From Polaribacter sp. IC073 (GTDB lineage Bacteria > Bacteroidota > Bacteroidia > Flavobacteriales > Flavobacteriaceae): DNA of 64,000 bases. Positions 1-7,536 of the stretch are shown in pieces. Every line of letters begins with the position of its first letter. Position 1 is the first letter of the stretch. Position numbers and translations under genes: made by a program. Below the pieces are notes generated by a model that was given only the letters and a program-made list of their open reading frames with translations, did not search any database and was not told the DNA's origin. The DNA is taken from contig NZ_VORS01000005.1 in assembly GCF_007997075.1 (NCBI RefSeq), forward strand, positions 1 through 64,000, read 5' to 3'.

Positions 1-26
1 CATGGTTTCATTCTTTAATTCTTTTT

Positions 27-227
27 TTAGTGCTTTGGGTTTTTGAGCTTCAAGAGGTATTTCTTTCTTTTTGAAAAATCTCCAGATTTCAACTTGTATT
101 CGCGTTTCCAGCGACCAACCATACTTATACTTAAGTCATAATCCTCACTCACTTGTTTGGTTTTAACACCGGAATTTAATAGTTCGATTATCATAACTTT
201 AAATTCATTGTCATACTTTTTTGCCAT
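27..227 (-). pseudogene. IS3-family transposase OrfA, frameshifted N-terminal part
   Basis: The 66-residue frame starts with a helix-turn-helix of the IS3 OrfA type: residues 1-45 include 'ELLNSGVKTKQVSEDY' and 'SMVGRWKREYK'. OrfA would bind the IS ends for transposition. After about residue 50 ('KSGDF') the frame turns into unlikely sequence and stops. The -1 frame from about positions 72-83 continues with 'ALKKELKNETM', the leucine-zipper sequence expected at the end of OrfA, and runs off the window edge. So a one-base frameshift lies near a TTTTT/AAAAA run. Programmed -1 slippage is possible in IS3 elements, but normally occurs after the zipper, so a mutation is more likely. OrfB would lie to the left of the window. 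Confidence 0.7.
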
Positions 228-261
228 AAGTCAAATATAAAATTTATAACCTCATAAAAAC

Positions 262-285
262 GTCACATCAAAGGTAGACACTCCA
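262..285. repeat. Probable IS3-type terminal inverted repeat (outer end)
   Basis: Read on the minus strand this begins TGGAGTGTCTACC and lies about 35 bp upstream of the OrfA start. That is the position and TG-start style of an IS3-family terminal repeat. The AraC-type remnant begins directly outside it, which suggests the IS landed in or beside that gene. The other end of the element is outside the window, so the repeat cannot be paired here. Confidence 0.5.
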
Positions 286-290
286 TAGAC

Positions 291-586
291 TTAGTTGAAA
301 AAGATCTAATGAATGAAGAGTCTGGTATTGAAAACTTGAAGAATGAATTATTTATGAGCCAATCTATACTTTATAGAAAAATTAAATCTTTGATAGGACT
401 TTTTTAACAGGGTTTATAAGGTCTATTTGTTTGAAAAAAGCTGCCGAATTAATATTATTAGAAAATAAAAAATTAAGTATTGTGGCCATCCAAGTAGAAT
501 TTAATGATTATAAATATTTTGGATATAAATTTAAAAAACAATTTGGATGTTTGCCTTCTAAATATAAATCTATGAAAAAACCTTAA
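291..586 (+). pseudogene. C-terminal AraC-type DNA-binding domain, remnant of a hybrid two-component regulator
   Basis: Two frames together give an AraC/HTCS C-terminus. Frame one (291-407) reads through 'FMSQSILYRKIKSLIGL' and then stops. Frame two (about 401-586) resumes with 'TGFIRSICLKKAAEL', 'FNDYKYFGYKFKKQFG' and 'PSKYKS' before a proper stop. The pattern matches the last 90 residues of the intact HTCS protein at 24714-28790 ('MSHSSLYRKCSSLTGL', 'FNNPKYFSKSFKSQF'). One frameshift at about 399-405 separates the halves, and the kinase part is absent. It starts right next to the IS end, so truncation by the IS is the simplest reading. Confidence 0.75.
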
Positions 587-739
587 AAATATTTGGATTG
601 TTTTATATTCAAGAATATTAAACTTTGGAGTGAGAAGTTCTAAGCTTTAAGCATGTATAATTGAAGAATATATAATGTTAAGTCCTAAATAACCGATATA
701 GATTATTGACTAATTAAACATGGACAATGATATCAATGT

Positions 740-925
740 TCACCTTTTTGATTGGTGTTTTTTTATGTTGATTTTTTGCTGTTTATGCACCTGCACTTGT
801 GTCAAAATGTAGTTTAATAAACGTGGTCTTTTTTTATTATAAATATCAATTGCTTTTTTAGTCTAAACCAAAGATTGTTTTCTTTTATCTGCATCTGATT
901 TTTCTGTGAAATACCCTTGCACACA
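740..925 (-). pseudogene. IS3-family transposase OrfB, C-terminal remnant
   Basis: Reading the minus strand from about 913 gives 'YFTEKSDADKRKQSLV', a stop codon, then 'KKAIDIYNKKRPRLLNY' and 'VQVHKQQK', ending at a TGA at 740. The 'AI.IYN.KRPHL.L.Y.TP..VH' pattern is the well-known end of IS3-family OrfB integrase cores. The internal stop, the degenerate 'TP' region and the lack of any catalytic DDE core show it is dead. It is too decayed to say whether it came from the same element as the OrfA at 27-227. Confidence 0.65.
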
Positions 926-1137
926 AAACCGAAACGTTACATGCACATCTATGTTTTAATAAATCAATTAATTTTGCATCATTTTAAATAGTTTTAGTTC
1001 CATAAGTTTTGTGTTTTTATACTACATATACGAATATCAAATTGCATGAAATTACTTTAAAGTAAAAGTCAACAATTCGTCAACAATATTTACAGACCTT
1101 TTAAAAAAAAGCTTTAAATACTGGGAGATAGGGGGAA
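926..1137. other. Intergenic, no gene seen
   Basis: About 210 bp of AT-rich sequence between the dead transposase fragment and the tRNA fragment. I looked for tRNA 5' sequence, an integrase tail and start codons with coding character, and found none. A short open frame spanning this and the tRNA scar (1052-1240, minus) has no protein-like composition. Confidence 0.4.
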
Positions 1138-1158
1138 GTTCGAGTCCCGTCCAGACCG
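1138..1158 (+). other. 3' end of tRNA-Asp (attachment-site scar)
   Basis: These 21 bases match the T-loop, 3' T-stem, acceptor 3' strand and discriminator of Bacteroidota tRNA-Asp: TTCGAGT, then CCCGT, then CCAGACC-G. The bases before it (GGGGGAA) cannot form the T-stem and no anticodon or D arm lies upstream, so this is not a functional tRNA. A hairpin terminator follows, as after a real tRNA gene. Such 3'-end copies are typically left when an integrative element recombines at a tRNA gene. That origin is inferred; the match itself is from memory of the tRNA-Asp sequence. Confidence 0.65.
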
Positions 1159-1166
1159 TAAAAAAT

Positions 1167-1190
1167 ATCTCATTTATGAGGTGTTTTTTT
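1167..1190 (+). terminator. Rho-independent terminator after the tRNA-Asp scar
   Basis: A 6-bp stem ATCTCA/TGAGGT (one T-G pair) with a TTTA loop is followed by seven T residues. It directly follows the tRNA fragment and probably came with it. Confidence 0.6.
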
Positions 1191-1303
1191 GGTTTATAGC
1201 ATTTTATATTCAGTGATATTTTTTTAGGATTAAATAGCATTTTTAAAAAATGATAAAGAAGGATTCTGGATGGTTTGATCTCTTAAGCTTTAAAAGAGAA
1301 AAA

Positions 1304-1846
1304 CTACAAAGGTTTATCATAGTATTCAGAAGTACAGTACCCCAAAAGCGCATAGTATCTCACTTTAGTAAGAAAAGTGTAGTTTAAATATGCTGGTTGA
1401 AGTTTTTTATCAATTAAAGAAAATTCTTGTGCTAATAGATTGAACAGAGCATCCTCTTTTTGTTTAGAAATAGAAAAATTATTGGCTACTGTTTTTTCAA
1501 TGTCACGTTTGTTTGCTTCAGAAATTTCTTTGTTAAATGAATTTTGATAGTTTTTTTCAAATTCTAGGTATCCTAAATGAAATAGTGCTTGATGCTCTTT
1601 AGAAACTGTATGATGGAACATTTTATCAATAAACAGCGTGTAGTTTATTTTATCATCAAAATTCGGATTCGGTAAAACAACATTCACTAATTGGCGAACA
1701 ATGTATTGTTGATTTTGATTTAAAAACAAATAATTGCCATCAATTTTTTCATTAGAACAAGAAGTTAAAATATTCAGTACAGTGGGCATAATTGCAATTC
1801 CGCCAATAGCTAGAGAGATGTTTTTTAGTGCTTTTCTTCTCTCCAT
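1304..1846 (-). CDS. Gluconate 2-dehydrogenase subunit 3 family protein
   Basis: A 180-residue exported protein. The N-terminus 'ERRKALKNISLAIGG' looks Tat-like, and a possible lipobox ends at Cys30 ('LTSC'). The body has the pattern of the gluconate 2-dehydrogenase subunit 3 family: 'QYIVRQLVNVVLPNP' and C-terminal 'YLNYTFLTKVRYYALLGYCTSEYY'. Family members are the small subunit of periplasmic membrane-bound dehydrogenases whose large subunit is a flavoprotein. The GMC oxidoreductase gene lies immediately upstream with a 2-bp gap, so the two are almost surely cotranscribed and form one enzyme. The small subunit probably assists export or folding of the large one. The substrate is unknown; the neighbouring beta-galactosidase hints at a sugar. 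Confidence 0.8.
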   Translation of the reverse strand: MERRKALKNISLAIGGIAIMPTVLNILTSCSNEKIDGNYLFLNQNQQYIVRQLVNVVLPNPNFDDKINYTLFIDKMFHHTVSKEHQALFHLGYLEFEKNYQNSFNKEISEANKRDIEKTVANNFSISKQKEDALFNLLAQEFSLIDKKLQPAYLNYTFLTKVRYYALLGYCTSEYYDKPL

Positions 1847-1848
1847 AA

Positions 1849-3546
1849 CTATGCGTTTTGTTTTTTAAACATTTTTATGGCGTGATGTGCAGCTCTTGCC
1901 GTTAAAGCCATGTATGTTAAAGAAGGATTTTGATTGCCAGAAGAAGTCATGCAAGCGCCATCTGTGACATATACATTTGGTACGTCATGAATTTGATTGT
2001 ACTTGTTTAAAACAGCGGTTTTTGAATCATGTCCCATTCTTGCAGTTCCCATTTCATGAATTGCATGCCCTGGCACAAATGAATCTTCAAAGCCTTTTAC
2101 ATCGGTAAAACCAGTTTTTGTTAGCATTGTTATTGCTTCTGTTTTCATATCTGCTCTCATCATTTTTTCATTTTCCTTAAATTCACAATCAAAAGTAATT
2201 GTCGGAAGCCCCCATTCATCTTTCTTGTTGTAGTCTAACTCCATTTTATTTTCGTGATATGGTAAACATTCTCCAAAACCGGTAATACCAATTCGCCAAG
2301 GACCTTGTTGCTTCAGTTTTTCTTTTAAATCTAAACCAAAACTAAGCTCTTTAATATTGTGTTGCCAATCTTTTCTGCTCGCAGATCCTTGAAAAGAGTA
2401 TCCTCTTGTATATTTTTTTTCAGAATCTTTATCTCCTAAATTCTGAAAACGGACGATATGGAAACTTGTAGGCCTATTGTTTTCAAAATGAACACTTTCA
2501 AAACCATTATAAATCGCTGTGGCTCCAACTCTAAAATGATGGTCCATTAAATTATGACCCAACTCACCAGAATCATTTCCTAATCCGTTAGGAAAACGTT
2601 TCGATTTAGATTGCATTAAAATACTTGTGGATGCAAGTGCAGAAGCACAACAGAAAATTATTTTTGCATAAAAAATTTGTTGCTCTTTGGTTACGGTATC
2701 AATAATCTTAACTCCTGTTGCTTGCTTTTTACTGTCATCATATATAATTTCATAAGCAATAGCATTTGGTCTCAAAGTCATGTTTCCAGTTTCATTAGCG
2801 GCGGGTAATGTAGAGGCATTGCTACTAAAATAGCCACCTAAAGGACAGCCTCTCATGCACTTATTTCTACTGATACAGGTATGTCTGTTTTTATAAATAT
2901 TTTCGCCAGTAATATTGGCAAATCTCCCCATGGTTAAATACCTATTCTCATAAATTTTACCAATTTTATTTTTAAATTCATTTTCCACACAATTCAGTGG
3001 CATGGGCGGCGTAAAATGGCCATCTGGTAATTGAGGTAAGTTTAAGTACTCTCCACTCACACCAATAAACTTTTCTACATGGGTGTACCAAGGTTCGATA
3101 TCTTTATATCGAATAGGCCAATCTACTGCGATGTTTTCTTTTTTATTTGCGGTAAAATCTAAGTCGCTTAAACGCAATGCTTGTCTGCCCCAAGTTAGAG
3201 AGCGTCCACCAACGTGATAGCCTCGAATCCAATCGAATCTTTTGGTTTCGTTATACGGATGTTTTAAATCGTTTACAAACCAATGTTTATAAGCTTGGTT
3301 TGTTACAAAACCTGTTCTAGCTTGTTTGCCTTGTTTCTTTAAATCTTGGTTAGAAGGTTTGTTTCTAAAATCTAATTCCCAGGTTTCTTTATTGGCAGTT
3401 TTATAATCGGTTATATGTTCTATATTTCTTCCTCTTTCTAAAACCAAGGTTTTTAAACCCGCTTCACAAAGTTCTTTCGCGGCCCATCCACCAGAAATTC
3501 CGGTTCCTATTACAATTGCATCAAAACTATTTTTATAGGTACTCAT
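1849..3546 (-). CDS. GMC-family FAD-dependent sugar/alcohol oxidoreductase
   Basis: 565 residues, full length for the family. The N-terminal dinucleotide-binding motif is 'VIGTGISGGWAAKELCEAG' with the acidic end of the second strand at 'LVLERG'. A GMC-type segment 'GGRSLTWGRQALR' follows at about 113-125, a Cys-rich 'RNKCMRGCPLGG' at about 227-238, and the C-terminal catalytic part 'HEMGTARMG ... SGNQNPSLTYMAL' carries the usual His and Asn. It should oxidise a hydroxyl of a sugar or polyol in the periplasm, passing electrons through FAD to the respiratory chain. It is the first gene of a pair with the subunit-3 gene and is divergent from a GH2 enzyme. Related pairs make 3-keto sugars, but the substrate here is not shown by the sequence. 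Confidence 0.85.
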   Translation of the reverse strand: MSTYKNSFDAIVIGTGISGGWAAKELCEAGLKTLVLERGRNIEHITDYKTANKETWELDFRNKPSNQDLKKQGKQARTGFVTNQAYKHWFVNDLKHPYNETKRFDWIRGYHVGGRSLTWGRQALRLSDLDFTANKKENIAVDWPIRYKDIEPWYTHVEKFIGVSGEYLNLPQLPDGHFTPPMPLNCVENEFKNKIGKIYENRYLTMGRFANITGENIYKNRHTCISRNKCMRGCPLGGYFSSNASTLPAANETGNMTLRPNAIAYEIIYDDSKKQATGVKIIDTVTKEQQIFYAKIIFCCASALASTSILMQSKSKRFPNGLGNDSGELGHNLMDHHFRVGATAIYNGFESVHFENNRPTSFHIVRFQNLGDKDSEKKYTRGYSFQGSASRKDWQHNIKELSFGLDLKEKLKQQGPWRIGITGFGECLPYHENKMELDYNKKDEWGLPTITFDCEFKENEKMMRADMKTEAITMLTKTGFTDVKGFEDSFVPGHAIHEMGTARMGHDSKTAVLNKYNQIHDVPNVYVTDGACMTSSGNQNPSLTYMALTARAAHHAIKMFKKQNA

Positions 3547-3947
3547 ATTCTTACTTTCTTTAAAACCTTGTCTTTAATTTAAAGTTGCGCTACTTTATTT
3601 TAGGACTTAAAGAGTCTCTTTTTATCCCCAGAAATAAAATAAGCATCGTTAAAAATTGTCATTTGTTTTTGCGACAAACTTAAATAATTAATTCATTATA
3701 ATTTCTTTTTTTACGTCTAAGATGATTCAAAGAGCATTCGCTTTAGAGCCATTGAACAAGCATAAAATAGTTCCTCCTTTTTCATAAGGGGACTTATAAT
3801 TTCAAAAAGCGTCAAAGATAAGTAGTCAAATAGGGTACAATTCCGTCAGAATAGTGGAGTAATTCGTTTTTTAGTTATTTATACATATTTTTTCTTTAAA
3901 ATTGCTGTTGAAACAATTAATGCAATAATTTATACAGTAGATAGCAT
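3547..3947. other. Divergent control region between GMC oxidoreductase and GH2 genes
   Basis: About 400 bp. It holds a consensus minus-strand promoter (3813-3840), giving the GMC gene a leader of about 260 nt. In that leader the minus strand carries an unusual Shine-Dalgarno-like AAGGAGG (about 3770-3778), 7-9 bp before a tiny frame that starts ATG CTT GTT and stops after six codons. No consensus promoter was found for the GH2 gene. Confidence 0.4.
3813..3840 (-). promoter_or_regulatory. Flavobacterial-type promoter for the GMC operon
   Basis: On the minus strand, TTG (3840-3838), a 17-bp spacer and TATCTTTG (3820-3813) match the Bacteroidota -33/-7 consensus exactly. The transcript would start near 3806, leaving a 260-nt leader before the GMC start codon at 3546. 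Confidence 0.55.
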
Positions 3948-6900
3948 ATGGGAATTATATTAAAAAAAGGACTAACTATTAGCCAAAATACATTAGAATG
4001 TTTGAATTTAAAACGCTTCTTTTTCATGGCAATGTTACTATTATTTGGTAATAGTATTTTGGGACAAAAATTAGATCCGATAAAAGATTACAAAAAGTAC
4101 ATAGAAAATGAGAAAATTATTTCAGAAAATAAATTAGATACTCACAGTTCTTTTACCTCTTTTACTTCAGAAAAAAATGCCTTGTCAAATACAGAAACAT
4201 ACACACAGCGTTTAGACGGTGATTGGAATTTTAAATGGGTGAAAAACCCAAAAGACAGGCCGATGACATTTATGAATCCGGATGAAAATGTTGCAGATTG
4301 GGAAACGATAAAGGTACCTTCTAATTGGGAAGTTGAAGGTTTCGGAGTTCCTATTTATGTAAATCATCAATATGAATTTGCAGATTATAAAGCACCGATA
4401 GCAGATGATATTGAGTTTGTAGATCGCGTGTATCCTAAAACTCCCGGAGATGTTCCTAACAATTACAACCCTGTAGGTTCGTACAGAAGAACTTTTAATG
4501 TTGCGTCTAGTTGGGGCGATAAAGAAATGTTTTTACATATAGGTGCAATGAAATCTGGTGGATTTGTTTGGGTAAACGGTACATACATTGGATATTCTCA
4601 AGGAAGTAAATTACCTGCAGAATTTAATGTAACCGAAGCAATTAAACTAGGGAAAAACACAATTGCAATACAAATTTTTAGATGGACGGATGGTTCGTAT
4701 TTAGAATGTCAAGACTTCTGGAGAATTAGCGGAATTGAACGCAGTGTTTATGTGTATGCACAGCCTAAAACACGTATTCAAGATATTGATGTGAAATCGG
4801 TTTTAGACAATGCCTATGAAACAGGTGTTTTTGAAGCAACGGTATCTTTAGAAAATCACACTTCAAAGAAACAGAAAGTTAGTGTTCATTATAAAATTTT
4901 AAATGATAAGAATGAAATTGTTCTTTCTAAAGGAGTAAAAGCAGACGCTTTAAATAGTGAAAAAGCAGTTGTTCATTTTAAAGGATTGATTCCGAATGCA
5001 AAACAATGGAGTGCAGAACACCCAAATTTGTACACATTACTTGTGGAGTTGAAAGACAAAAGAGGAGAAACGCTAGAGGTAATTCCGCAGAAAATAGGTT
5101 TTAGATCTGTAGAAATTAAAAATGGCTTGCTTTTGGTAAACGGTCAGAGAATTACTTTAAAAGGTGTAAATACGCAGGAACACAACCCAGAAACAGGACA
5201 TGTGGTGCCAGAATCTCAAATTTTAAGAGACATTCAACTTTGGAAAGAAAATAATATCAATGCAGTTCGTTTAAGTCATTATCCACAACAAAGAAGATTT
5301 TATGAGTTGTGCGATGAATACGGAATTTATGTTGTTGATGAGGCAAATATTGAGTCTCATGGTATGTATTATGGAGATCATTCTTTGGCTAAAAAAGCAA
5401 CCTGGGAAAATTCTCATGTAGACAGAATGGTAAGAATGGTGCAGCGTGATAAAAATCATGCATCCGTTATTATTTGGTCTATGGGAAATGAGGCTGGTAA
5501 CGGTATTAATTTCTATGCTGGCTATAAAGCGATAAAAGCACATGATGCTTCAAAAAGACCTGTACAATATGAACGTCCATATAAAGATGAAGATGGAAGT
5601 ATTTTAGACATGGATTGGAATACAGATATTCTTGTACCTCAATATCCGTCTCCCGCAACTTTCGAATACATTGGAAAACATAAAACAGACCGCCCATTTA
5701 TACCAAGTGAATATGCACATGCAATGGGGAATAGTACTGGTAATTTTCAGGATTATTGGGACATTATCGAACAATATGATAATTTACAAGGAGGTTTTAT
5801 TTGGGATTGGGTAGATCAATCTATTTGGAAAACAAATAGCAAAGGCGAAAAGTATTATGCTTTTGGTGGTGATTACGGTGAAAATATGCCAACAGATAAT
5901 TCTTTTTTAAACAACGGAATTGTGTTTCCAGACAGAACGCCTCAACCTGCTTTATATGAAGTTAAAAAAGCGCATGAATTTATCAATTTCAAAAACAGTG
6001 GGTATACAAGAAAAGATCAATTAAGAATTTTTATAGAGAACTTATATGATTTTACGAATTTAAATGCATTTGATTTTGTTGCAGAGATTAAAGGTGACGG
6101 AAAGGTTTTAAAAACAATAAAAATCAATTCAATAGACGTAGTACCCCACATTGGTAAATTGGTAAGAGTAGGTTTAAGTGATGTGGATTACAAAGCAAAC
6201 ACAGAGTATTTTCTTGAAATAAGTGCTTTTACAAAAGATACCTGGGGTGTTTTACCAAAAGGTTATGAAGTAGCGCACGAGCAATTTAACTTAACAAGAA
6301 AGTATAAGAAAAGTGTTCTAGAAATTAAAAATTCAACAACATTAAATATTGATAAAAAAACAAACGGAATACAGGTTTCTAATAGCAATATCGACTTGTA
6401 TTTTAATAAAGAAGAAGGAAGAATAACAACCTATAAATACAAAGGAAAAGAGTTGTTAAAAGAAGGCAAAGGACCAAAGCCAAATTTCTGGAGAGCTGTT
6501 ACAGATAATGATTTTGGGAACCAAATGCACGTTAGAAATATCGAGTGGAAAAAAGCTTCTTTATTTTCTAAAGTAGTAAAATTAGAGACTTCTACATTAG
6601 ATGATGGAAGTGTGTTTTTAAATGTAGTGTATGAATTACCAGGAGTAGAAACAACCTTTATTTCGAATTACACAATTTACGGAAATGGTGTGGTAAAAAT
6701 AGATAACACACTAAATACCACAGATTATGGAGCAGATATTCCAAGAATAGGAATGCGCATGCAGCTTTTAAAAGAGTATGATAACATGACGTTTTTAGGT
6801 AGAGGTCCTTGGGAAAATTACCAAGATAGAAATAGTGCTGCGTTTGTAGATGTTTATAACTCGAAAGTAAAAAACCAATATGTACCTTATATTAGACCCC

Positions 6901-7340
6901 AAGAAAATGGCTATAAAACGGATGTACGTTGGGTTGCTTTAGCAAATGCGAATAATGCTGGTTTATTAGTGGTTGCAAATAATTTCAAAAAAGGTTTAGG
7001 AATCAGTGCTTTGCACATGCCAAATGAAGATTTTGATACCACAGCAGGATTGTCTTATGGAGGAAGCACTAAAATTAATAAAGAGTATCAAATAGATGGT
7101 ATTCCAGAAATAAATTCTTCTAAACACACCATAGATATTAAAGAACAAAATTTGGTTCAATTAAATATAGATTTAGAGCAGCGTGGTGTTGCGGGTGATG
7201 ATAGTTGGTCTGCAAGACCACAAGATAAATATCTAGTTAAAGGAAATAAGAAGCATAACTATAGTTTCTTTTTAATTCCTTTTGAAAACGATACGCAAGA
7301 CAATTTTATAGAAAAAAGTAAAGTTTATAGTGGTAAATAA
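3948..7340 (+). CDS. Exported GH2 beta-galactosidase
   Basis: 1130 residues with the architecture of large LacZ-type GH2 enzymes: sugar-binding jelly roll (about 85-270, 'DGDWNFKW'), Ig-like domain, TIM barrel, and C-terminal beta-galactosidase small-chain domain (about 790-1120). In the barrel, 'NAVRLSHYPQQRRFYELCDEYG' and 'VDEANIESHG' are LacZ hallmarks. The predicted acid/base is Glu515 in 'SMGNEAGNG' and the nucleophile Glu588 in 'PSEYAHAMGN', followed by 'GGFIWDWVDQ'. A hydrophobic stretch ending 'GNSILGQ' near residue 40 is a signal peptide, so it acts outside the cytoplasm. Its start is uncertain: the first Met gives an overlong signal peptide. It hydrolyses beta-galactosides. It stands alone, with a terminator after it. 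Confidence 0.9.
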   Translation: MGIILKKGLTISQNTLECLNLKRFFFMAMLLLFGNSILGQKLDPIKDYKKYIENEKIISENKLDTHSSFTSFTSEKNALSNTETYTQRLDGDWNFKWVKNPKDRPMTFMNPDENVADWETIKVPSNWEVEGFGVPIYVNHQYEFADYKAPIADDIEFVDRVYPKTPGDVPNNYNPVGSYRRTFNVASSWGDKEMFLHIGAMKSGGFVWVNGTYIGYSQGSKLPAEFNVTEAIKLGKNTIAIQIFRWTDGSYLECQDFWRISGIERSVYVYAQPKTRIQDIDVKSVLDNAYETGVFEATVSLENHTSKKQKVSVHYKILNDKNEIVLSKGVKADALNSEKAVVHFKGLIPNAKQWSAEHPNLYTLLVELKDKRGETLEVIPQKIGFRSVEIKNGLLLVNGQRITLKGVNTQEHNPETGHVVPESQILRDIQLWKENNINAVRLSHYPQQRRFYELCDEYGIYVVDEANIESHGMYYGDHSLAKKATWENSHVDRMVRMVQRDKNHASVIIWSMGNEAGNGINFYAGYKAIKAHDASKRPVQYERPYKDEDGSILDMDWNTDILVPQYPSPATFEYIGKHKTDRPFIPSEYAHAMGNSTGNFQDYWDIIEQYDNLQGGFIWDWVDQSIWKTNSKGEKYYAFGGDYGENMPTDNSFLNNGIVFPDRTPQPALYEVKKAHEFINFKNSGYTRKDQLRIFIENLYDFTNLNAFDFVAEIKGDGKVLKTIKINSIDVVPHIGKLVRVGLSDVDYKANTEYFLEISAFTKDTWGVLPKGYEVAHEQFNLTRKYKKSVLEIKNSTTLNIDKKTNGIQVSNSNIDLYFNKEEGRITTYKYKGKELLKEGKGPKPNFWRAVTDNDFGNQMHVRNIEWKKASLFSKVVKLETSTLDDGSVFLNVVYELPGVETTFISNYTIYGNGVVKIDNTLNTTDYGADIPRIGMRMQLLKEYDNMTFLGRGPWENYQDRNSAAFVDVYNSKVKNQYVPYIRPQENGYKTDVRWVALANANNAGLLVVANNFKKGLGISALHMPNEDFDTTAGLSYGGSTKINKEYQIDGIPEINSSKHTIDIKEQNLVQLNIDLEQRGVAGDDSWSARPQDKYLVKGNKKHNYSFFLIPFENDTQDNFIEKSKVYSGK

Positions 7341-7410
7341 TACCGTTTACAGCTACTATTCTTAGAAATAAAACGAGTCTATTAGATACTTTAAGTAAGT
7401 GTCAATATAA

Positions 7411-7437
7411 AAAGCATCTCATAGGAGGTGCTTTTTT
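7411..7437 (+). terminator. Terminator after the GH2 gene
   Basis: Ten-bp stem AAAGCATCTC/GAGGTGCTTT with ATAG loop and a following T tract, 70 bp after the GH2 stop codon. Confidence 0.75.
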
Positions 7438-7471
7438 TGTTGGCCTATTTTATAGAACATTTATATATGAA

Positions 7472-7508
7472 TTCGGTAACCGAAACTAAAATAGTTTTTT
7501 TATATTTG
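7472..7508 (+). promoter_or_regulatory. Palindromic operator plus -7 element ahead of the sensor kinase
   Basis: TTCGGT-A-ACCGAA (7472-7484) is a perfect inverted repeat. A consensus -7 element TATATTTG follows at 7501-7508, placing the palindrome at about -37 to the likely start site. No TTG -33 element is present at the right distance, so a bound activator at the palindrome could replace it. The regulator is unknown. Confidence 0.4.
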
Positions 7509-7536
7509 ATTATTTCCGATCTTTTAAAATCAACTT

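Noticed and set aside
72..83. Programmed -1 frameshift in the IS3 OrfA
   Set aside because: The slip would occur before the leucine zipper and the local A AAA AGA does not fit the usual slippery heptamer; a simple mutation is more likely.
740..764. CACC/GGTG stem with a following T run as a terminator
   Set aside because: Only four base pairs and a nine-base loop; it lies at the end of a dead transposase, so support is too weak to list.
1052..1240. 62-codon open frame on the minus strand
   Set aside because: It runs through the tRNA-Asp scar and its terminator, and the translation has no family-like pattern.
3787..3796. AGGGGACTT motif shared with 63149-63157
   Set aside because: Two occurrences of about ten bases with different flanks and contexts; could be chance.
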